A DNA stretch of 57,487 nt from assembly GCF_020860705.1 (NCBI RefSeq), contig NZ_JAJBTT010000007.1, positions 1 to 57,487 of the forward strand, written 5' to 3'. The position numbers were made by a program, and so were the translations under genes. Shown piece by piece: positions 52,365 to 57,487 of the stretch. The DNA comes from Akkermansia sp. (lineage in GTDB: Bacteria; Verrucomicrobiota; Verrucomicrobiia; Verrucomicrobiales; Akkermansiaceae). The notes below the pieces were generated by a model. That model was not told the origin of the DNA. It saw only the letters and a program-made list of their open reading frames with translations, and made no database searches. Position 1 is the stretch's first letter. Every line of letters starts with the position of its first letter.

Positions 52365-54293
52365 TTATTTGTCGTCATCGACGATTTCGGCGTCCACCAC
52401 GCGGCCTTTCGCCTTGCGGGGTCCGTCGGAAGCTTCTTCTTCAGGAGCGGCTCCCGGCATGGGGCCGGACGCTCCGGCGGACTGCTGGGCGGCTTCCGCA
52501 GCCTTGTAAAGGGATTCCAGACGGGATTCCAGGTCTTCCTTGCCAGCCTTGATCGCCGTGTACTCCTTCTTGGAAATGGCTTCCTTCAGGTGCATCACCT
52601 TGTCTTCGATCTCGCGCTTCAGGTCTGCGGGAATCTTGTCCCCCATTTCCTTGAGCTGGCGTTCCACGGAGAAGCAGAGGGAATCCGCTTGGTTGACCGT
52701 GTCAATTTCCTCGGCACGCTTCTTATCTTCTTCCGCATGAGCTTCCGCATCACGCTTGGCGCGTTCAATTTCATCCTTGGAAAGACCGCTGGAGCCCTGG
52801 ATGGAAATCTTCTGTTCCTTGCCAGTGCCCTTGTCCTTGGCAGAGACGTGCAGAATGCCGTTGGCGTCAATGTCGAAGGTCACTTCAATCTGAGGCACGC
52901 CGCGGGGAGCGGGGGAGATGCCGTCCAGCTTGAAGTTGCCGAGAAGCTTGTTGTCGTCAAACATCTTGCGTTCGCCCTGGCAGATGCGGATGTCCACGGC
53001 GGGCTGGTTGTCAGCGGCGGTGGAGAACACCTGGCTTTTACGCACCGGGATGGTCGTGTTGCGTTCGATCATCGGCGTGGCAATACCGCCCATCGTTTCA
53101 ATGGACAGGGTCAGCGGAGTCACGTCCAGCAGCAGCACGTCATTCACGTCCCCCTGGAGCACGCCGCCCTGGATGGCAGCGCCCACGGCCACCACTTCAT
53201 CCGGGTTCACGCCCTTGTGGGGTTCCTTGCCGGCCAGCGTATGCGCCATTTCCTGCACGGCAGGCATGCGGGTCATGCCGCCCACCAGCACCAGCTCGTC
53301 AATGTCGCCGGTTTTCAAGCCGGATGCGGAAATGCAGTCCAGCACGGGCTTGCGGGTGCGGTCCAGCAGGTCTTCCGTGAGCTGTTCCAGCTTGGGACGG
53401 CTCAGCGTCAGCTGGATATGCTTGGGGCCGGATGCGTCCGCCGTGATGAACGGCAGGCTGATATCATAGCTCTGGGTGGAAGAAAGGGCGATCTTGGCCT
53501 TTTCAGCTTCTTCCTTGATGCGCTGGATGGCGTCGGGCTGGTTGGAAAGGTCCATGCCGGAGTCCTTTTTGAACTCATCCATGATCCAATTGATGATCGC
53601 ATTGTCCCAGTCGTCGCCGCCCAGGTGGGTGTCGCCGTCGGAAGCCTTTACTTCAAACACGCCATCTCCAATTTCCAGAACGGAAATATCAAAGGTACCG
53701 CCGCCAAGGTCGTACACGGCAATATTTTCATTGGACTTTTTATCCAGACCGTAAGCCAGTGCGGCCGCCGTCGGTTCATTAATGATGCGGCGCACCTTCA
53801 GGCCGGCGATTTCACCGGCGGCCTTGGTCGCGTTGCGCTGGGCGTCATTGAAATAGGCGGGAACGGTAATCACGGCTTCCGTGATCGTTTCACCCAGCTT
53901 GGATTCCGCATCGGATTTCAGCTTGGCCAGCACCATGGACGCGATTTCCTGGGGAGAGAAGGTTTTCTTTTCCCCACCCACTTCCACGCGGATATAGGCG
54001 TCTCCGTTCGGAGCTTCCACAATTTCATAAGGCACCTTCTTATCTTCTTCCGTCAGCTCGCTGTACTTGCGGCCAATGAGACGCTTGGAGGAAAATATGG
54101 TGTTTTTCGGGTTGGTTACTGCCTGACGTTTGGCAGCCTGCCCCACGAGGCGTTCACCACTCTTGGTGAAGGCAACAATGGAGGGAGTGGTGCGCGCACC
54201 TTCGCTGTTTTCGAGAACGGTACCCTGACCGCCTTCCATTACAGCCATGCACGAGTTGGTCGTGCCCAAGTCGATTCCTAATATTTTAGCCAT
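52365..54293 (-). CDS. dnaK: Molecular chaperone DnaK (Hsp70)
   Basis: ATP-dependent Hsp70 that binds unfolded peptides. The 642-residue protein has [81 protein letters not shown] and [13 protein letters not shown] in the ATPase domain, [26 protein letters not shown] in the substrate domain, and a Gly/Pro/Ala lid end ([15 protein letters not shown]) closing with [12 protein letters not shown], the EEVD-like bacterial end. dnaJ and grpE are not adjacent. About 165 bases of leader separate its start from a TATAAT box at 54466-54471 and the palindromes at 54505-54546. Confidence 0.98.
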   Translation of the reverse strand: MAKILGIDLGTTNSCMAVMEGGQGTVLENSEGARTTPSIVAFTKSGERLVGQAAKRQAVTNPKNTIFSSKRLIGRKYSELTEEDKKVPYEIVEAPNGDAYIRVEVGGEKKTFSPQEIASMVLAKLKSDAESKLGETITEAVITVPAYFNDAQRNATKAAGEIAGLKVRRIINEPTAAALAYGLDKKSNENIAVYDLGGGTFDISVLEIGDGVFEVKASDGDTHLGGDDWDNAIINWIMDEFKKDSGMDLSNQPDAIQRIKEEAEKAKIALSSTQSYDISLPFITADASGPKHIQLTLSRPKLEQLTEDLLDRTRKPVLDCISASGLKTGDIDELVLVGGMTRMPAVQEMAHTLAGKEPHKGVNPDEVVAVGAAIQGGVLQGDVNDVLLLDVTPLTLSIETMGGIATPMIERNTTIPVRKSQVFSTAADNQPAVDIRICQGERKMFDDNKLLGNFKLDGISPAPRGVPQIEVTFDIDANGILHVSAKDKGTGKEQKISIQGSSGLSKDEIERAKRDAEAHAEEDKKRAEEIDTVNQADSLCFSVERQLKEMGDKIPADLKREIEDKVMHLKEAISKKEYTAIKAGKEDLESRLESLYKAAEAAQQSAGASGPMPGAAPEEEASDGPRKAKGRVVDAEIVDDDK

Positions 54294-54591
54294 ATCGTTA
54301 TGTTAGATTGTTTTGAATGGATTTCGTTGAGATTTGATTTCCCCATAACATGAGGTGTCATGCAGGCAAACTCATATTCTTGCCTTTCTTGTTGCAAATG
54401 GCATGCCAGCCAGGAACAGCTTATTTAAAAAACATACAAATAGTTTATAGTAATTTTATTATGATATTATACTACTGAAGCTTCATTTTGAGCGCCCCAT
54501 CCTCGTGAGACATATTGTCACACCAAAAAGAGACAAAATGTCACACAAGGCCATTTTGTCCCACTACCGTCGGGAACCTTCCCTACACCCT
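54294..54591. promoter_or_regulatory. Regulatory region upstream of dnaK
   Basis: AT-rich gap between dnaK and the glycosyltransferase fusion. On the minus strand a perfect TATAAT lies at 54471-54466; no good -35 box stands 16-18 bases before it, which suggests an activator-dependent promoter. Upstream of it lie two 19-base palindromic repeats (listed separately). No CIRCE element (TTAGCACTC-N9-GAGTGCTAA) is present, so HrcA control of dnaK is not indicated. Confidence 0.55.
54505..54546. repeat. Two palindromic direct repeats, candidate operators of dnaK
   Basis: Each unit has two eight-base arms around a three-base centre: GTGAGACA-TAT-TGTCACAC (54505-54523) and AAGAGACA-AAA-TGTCACAC (54528-54546), spaced 23 bases. 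A related half-site TGTCCCAC follows at 54557-54564. The first is symmetric in seven of eight pairs. They lie upstream of the presumed dnaK -10 box (centres about 55 and 78 bases before the presumed start), a place typical of activator sites. Confidence 0.5.
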
Positions 54592-56559
54592 TCAGGAAGC
54601 TTCCCCGCAGGAGGAAATTCCCGCGCCGCCTCCGGTTTCGCATTTGCCGTAAGCCAGCCGCTTCATAAAATCCTTGTAAAGCAGCGTTTCCATACGCCCG
54701 TCCCCGTATTCCACCACCGCGCTCATGCTTTCCACCCAGTCCCCGCAGTTCAGGTACCGCACCTCTCCTACCATGGTATCCGCCGGATGATGAACATGCC
54801 CCGCGATGATGCCGTCGCACTGCCTTTTGACTGCCAGGCTCTGAAGCTGCTCCTCATATTTTCCAATAAAATTGACGGCGGATTTCACGCGTCCCTTGAT
54901 AGCCCGGGAGACGGAATAATATTCCCTCCCCCGCCAGGCGCGGTATCTGTTATAAAGACGGTTAATCATCAGCAGAACGTCGTAGCCCAGGGAGCCGAGC
55001 ACCGCCAGCCACCGATGGTTCGTGGAAATGGCGTCGAACCCGTCCCCGTGCACGCACAAATAGCGCCTGCCGTCCGCCGCCTGGTGCACGCACTCCTTGG
55101 CAATATTCAGGCTGCCCAGATGAAAGGGAAGAAACTTTTCCAGAACGTCGTCATGATTCCCGCGCAGATACAGCACTTCCACATCCTCCTGTTCCATTTT
55201 TTTCAGCAGGGTACGGACAAAGCGCGTATGCCGCCTGCGCCAGCGGCTGCCGCGGGCCAGCGCCCAGGCATCCACAATGTCCCCCACCAGCACTATTTTC
55301 TCCATCCGTACATGCTTCAGGAACCTCCGGCACTCGTCGGCCTTGCAATCCTTCGTCCCCAGATGGAGGTCTGATAAAAAGACCGTGCGGCATTCCAGCA
55401 CGGCGTCCCGCGGAGGACGGGCATAGCCCGTTCCGTTCTCCTCCCGAGCTACGGAAGCCAGCAACTCTTCGAACCTGTCATAGATGGAATCCCATGCCCG
55501 GGCACGCACAGTCCTGCGGGCCTGCTCGCCCAGCCTCCGTATCATCTCCCTGTCCTCCAGCAGGCGGCGCATGGCGCAATAAAAACCCTCCGCATCCCCC
55601 TTCTCCGCCTGAAGACCGTTCATGCCGTCCAGCACCACATCCGCGGAAGCGGCATACCGGTAACTGACCGTGGCCAGACCGCTGGCCATGCCCTCCAGAA
55701 GAACGTTTCCGAAAGTCTCCGTCTCACTGCCGAACAGCAGCACGTCCATACCGGCATAATGGCGCGCCAGATCTTTCCCGCTGCGCATTCCGCAAAAAAC
55801 GGCGTCAGGAAATTCACTGCGCAGGCTGCTCATCATGGGACCGTCTCCCACCACTACCATTTTCATGCTGCAGTCCGGAAATTCCCGTTGCAGGCGCGTA
55901 TACAGGCCCAGTACCGTCACCAAATTCTTTTCCTGGGCCAGGCGCCCCACCACGCCGAACACTACTTCATCCCGCCACACGCCCCATGACTGCCGCAGGG
56001 CGGCATCCCTTCTGGCAGGATCAAACAAGACGGCATCCACCCCGCGCCCCATCACGGCAAGGCGTTCAAATCCCAGTTCCTCCAGCGTGCGGCGCATTTC
56101 CTCCGTGGGAACGATCGTCATTCCGGCCCGGTTGTGAAGCTTGCGCAAATAGTTCACGGCGGCGGTTTCCAATCCGGAAAAATGGTAATCCTTCACATAC
56201 TGGTGAAAATTGGTATGGAATCCCATCACCACGGGAATCTCCAAGGCCCGGGCAGCCTTTACGGCAGAAGCCCCCATGGGGCTTTCCGTGGCAACATATA
56301 CCACATCCGGCCTTTTCTTCATCCATCTGGTGCGGAACCTGTCAGTGGAAGGCAACCCTATTTTCACCTCATGATACATGGGAAAGGAAAGGGACGGCAT
56401 GGCCGTTTCTCCGGGAACGGAAATACCGTCCCGTTCGGAAGCCCTCAACACATGTACCAAGTGCCCCCTTGCCTTGAGTCCCCTGACCAGATGCCCCAGT
56501 GTCATGGCCACTCCGTTCACGTCAGGCTCATACGTATCCGTTGCCACATCAATTCTCAT
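54592..56559 (-). CDS. Fused GT4 glycosyltransferase and LpxH-type metallophosphoesterase
   Basis: A protein of about 655 residues joining two enzymes. Residues 1-385 are a GT-B family 4 glycosyltransferase (MRIDVATDTYEPDVNGVAMT start, GFHTNFHQYVKDYHF, VVGRLAQEKNL, the catalytic E-x7-E in GSETETFGNVLLEGMASG at residues 281 and 289), akin to MgtA/PimB/SQDG-type lipid glycosyltransferases. Residues about 390-640 are a metallophosphoesterase of the UDP-2,3-diacylglucosamine hydrolase-like group: FLSDLHLG, VLVGDIVDAW, LRGNHDD, a CVHGDG motif and GHVHHPADT, the complete binuclear metal site. No signal peptide. The start at 56559 is chosen because MRIDVATDTYEPD fits the GT4 N-terminus; 56622 adds a basic leader. 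Substrates of both halves are unproven; a membrane lipid or lipid A precursor is likely. Confidence 0.88.
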   Translation of the reverse strand: MRIDVATDTYEPDVNGVAMTLGHLVRGLKARGHLVHVLRASERDGISVPGETAMPSLSFPMYHEVKIGLPSTDRFRTRWMKKRPDVVYVATESPMGASAVKAARALEIPVVMGFHTNFHQYVKDYHFSGLETAAVNYLRKLHNRAGMTIVPTEEMRRTLEELGFERLAVMGRGVDAVLFDPARRDAALRQSWGVWRDEVVFGVVGRLAQEKNLVTVLGLYTRLQREFPDCSMKMVVVGDGPMMSSLRSEFPDAVFCGMRSGKDLARHYAGMDVLLFGSETETFGNVLLEGMASGLATVSYRYAASADVVLDGMNGLQAEKGDAEGFYCAMRRLLEDREMIRRLGEQARRTVRARAWDSIYDRFEELLASVAREENGTGYARPPRDAVLECRTVFLSDLHLGTKDCKADECRRFLKHVRMEKIVLVGDIVDAWALARGSRWRRRHTRFVRTLLKKMEQEDVEVLYLRGNHDDVLEKFLPFHLGSLNIAKECVHQAADGRRYLCVHGDGFDAISTNHRWLAVLGSLGYDVLLMINRLYNRYRAWRGREYYSVSRAIKGRVKSAVNFIGKYEEQLQSLAVKRQCDGIIAGHVHHPADTMVGEVRYLNCGDWVESMSAVVEYGDGRMETLLYKDFMKRLAYGKCETGGGAGISSCGEAS

Positions 56560-57487
56560 GCGCCGGTACCATGAACGGGAAAATCCCTTCAAACAAGCTG
56601 CGGAAAGAAACGAAACCGTCACAGTCCGCCGTCCAGCCCCGTGGCATAAGCAGGCAAATAATCGTACCAGGCCAATTCCGGAAGAGCGCCCCCTTGCCCC
56701 TCTTCTTTGTTCCCTGCGCCCACAGAAGGGAAAAACGGAAGCCTTATCCGCCTTCCTTTTCCATGGACAACGTCGTCAAACCCATTCTTACCTCAAAAGT
56801 GATCATTCATTATATATCAAATACTTTACAAACACATGCGTTCTTCTGCCCATGATAAAGCCGTCGTCAACCAGTTTTTTTAAGAAATATAATGATTTTC
56901 ATCATCCCGAGAAATGTAAAAAATCGTTTCTAGATCCCCTTCACGAGATCTTTTTATTTTTAAAAATCTTTGATAATAGGTGTTATATTACGGACAGATT
57001 TCATCCTCCGCTGCCAGCAAACTCCCATAAACCTTCCTATCCCTTCCTGTGTGCCCGTACAAAAAACAGGTGAAATAAAAGAGAAAGCATATTTAGAAAT
57101 ATTTTTAATAAAAATAATAACTACTCCCATATCTTGAAGATGGCAACATCATACCGGAATCCGGAAGAATTTTCTTTTTTTTCTACAATCCGGAAGCCTC
57201 AAGCTACTTCATCCTACATTGGCGCTGATACTCTTATCATCTATCCTTCAACCTGATTTAAACACTACGGTTTAGGAATCCGACGTCAATACTAGTTTTT
57301 CATATCGAGTTCTTTTCTCCAATTCCATCCAGTATTTTCCCGAATGAGATCCTTCCTAAGTCATATTTGTTAGAATGAAGCATAATTTCTTGAATGTAAT
57401 GACTGTTCTTCCTATTTTATCCATGTCAGCTGATTCAACCGGATTCCTAATTCGCTATTGAAACAGTTGACACCCCAACCCCTACCC
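56560..57487. other. AT-rich terminal stretch, no gene seen
   Basis: The last 930 bases become AT-rich and contain only short frames without protein features. A TTAGGAATCCG (57272-57282) and its reverse complement CGGATTCCTAA (57440-57450) lie 157 bases apart, but nothing between them resembles a transposase. It could be the promoter side of a gene beyond the window. Confidence 0.5.

Noticed and set aside
52590..54281. 563-codon plus-strand frame opposite dnaK
   Set aside because: Antisense to dnaK, a long known artefact of hsp70 genes.

Overview
This window reads as a chromosomal segment of a Gram-negative, GC-rich member of the Verrucomicrobiota, most likely Akkermansia (A. muciniphila or a close relative). 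That assignment is an inference from the protein sequences and gene content. They include LptD and other outer-membrane barrels, a secreted metzincin carrying a carbohydrate-binding module, sialic-acid-type kelch mutarotases, and many genes without a clear Shine-Dalgarno sequence. No rRNA gene or species-specific marker was available to confirm it.

Layout. 0.3-1.4 kb: a family 2 glycosyltransferase. 1.5-5.2 kb: a minus-strand run of four related secreted proteins of unknown function arranged A-B-A-B. 5.6-10.3 kb: a cysteine hydrolase, a TPR protein, two adjacent pseudouridine synthases (RsuA and RluA types) and a nitroreductase. 10.8-17.4 kb: a probable minus-strand operon of a (alpha/alpha)6 glycosidase-like protein, a secreted HExxHxxGxxH protease with a C-terminal NPCBM-like module, and LptD. 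17.5-21.5 kb: malate dehydrogenase, UDP-glucose dehydrogenase, an outer-membrane barrel and a small membrane-protein gene broken by an amber codon. 21.6-22.9 kb: a strongly AT-rich MrcB/HNH modification-dependent nuclease gene, apparently foreign, beside tRNA-Pro and tRNA-Phe. 23-27.5 kb: a UbiA-like membrane protein, L31, TilS, phosphotransacetylase and histidinol phosphatase.

27.6-36.7 kb: a secreted coiled-coil protein, a cytoplasmic kelch mutarotase, an exported kelch domain fused to a major-facilitator transporter, a secreted SHD1-peptidase and Mfd. 36.8-41.3 kb: a TraB-like protein, Pgk, Gap (both with cysteine-rich tails) and RuvA. 41.3-42.5 kb: a small DNA-binding protein with palindromes upstream. 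42.5-47.4 kb: an exopolysaccharide export module (export protein, tyrosine autokinase, outer-membrane barrel, alanine-rich secreted protein) just downstream of tRNA-Gly. 47.5-50 kb: a second tRNA-Gly and a Pit-type phosphate transporter. 50.2-54.6 kb: GroEL, GroES and DnaK, with no CIRCE element but with a pair of palindromes upstream of dnaK. 54.6-56.6 kb: a glycosyltransferase fused to an LpxH-type metallophosphoesterase. The last 0.9 kb is AT-rich and gene-free.

The genes make a patchwork of housekeeping functions (translation, central carbon metabolism, chaperones, repair) and host-glycan or envelope functions. The strongest candidates for something new are the exported mutarotase-transporter fusion at 29.6 kb next to its cytoplasmic paralogue, the A-B-A-B secreted protein array at 1.5-5.2 kb, the glycosyltransferase-phosphoesterase fusion at 54.6 kb, and the palindromes upstream of dnaK.
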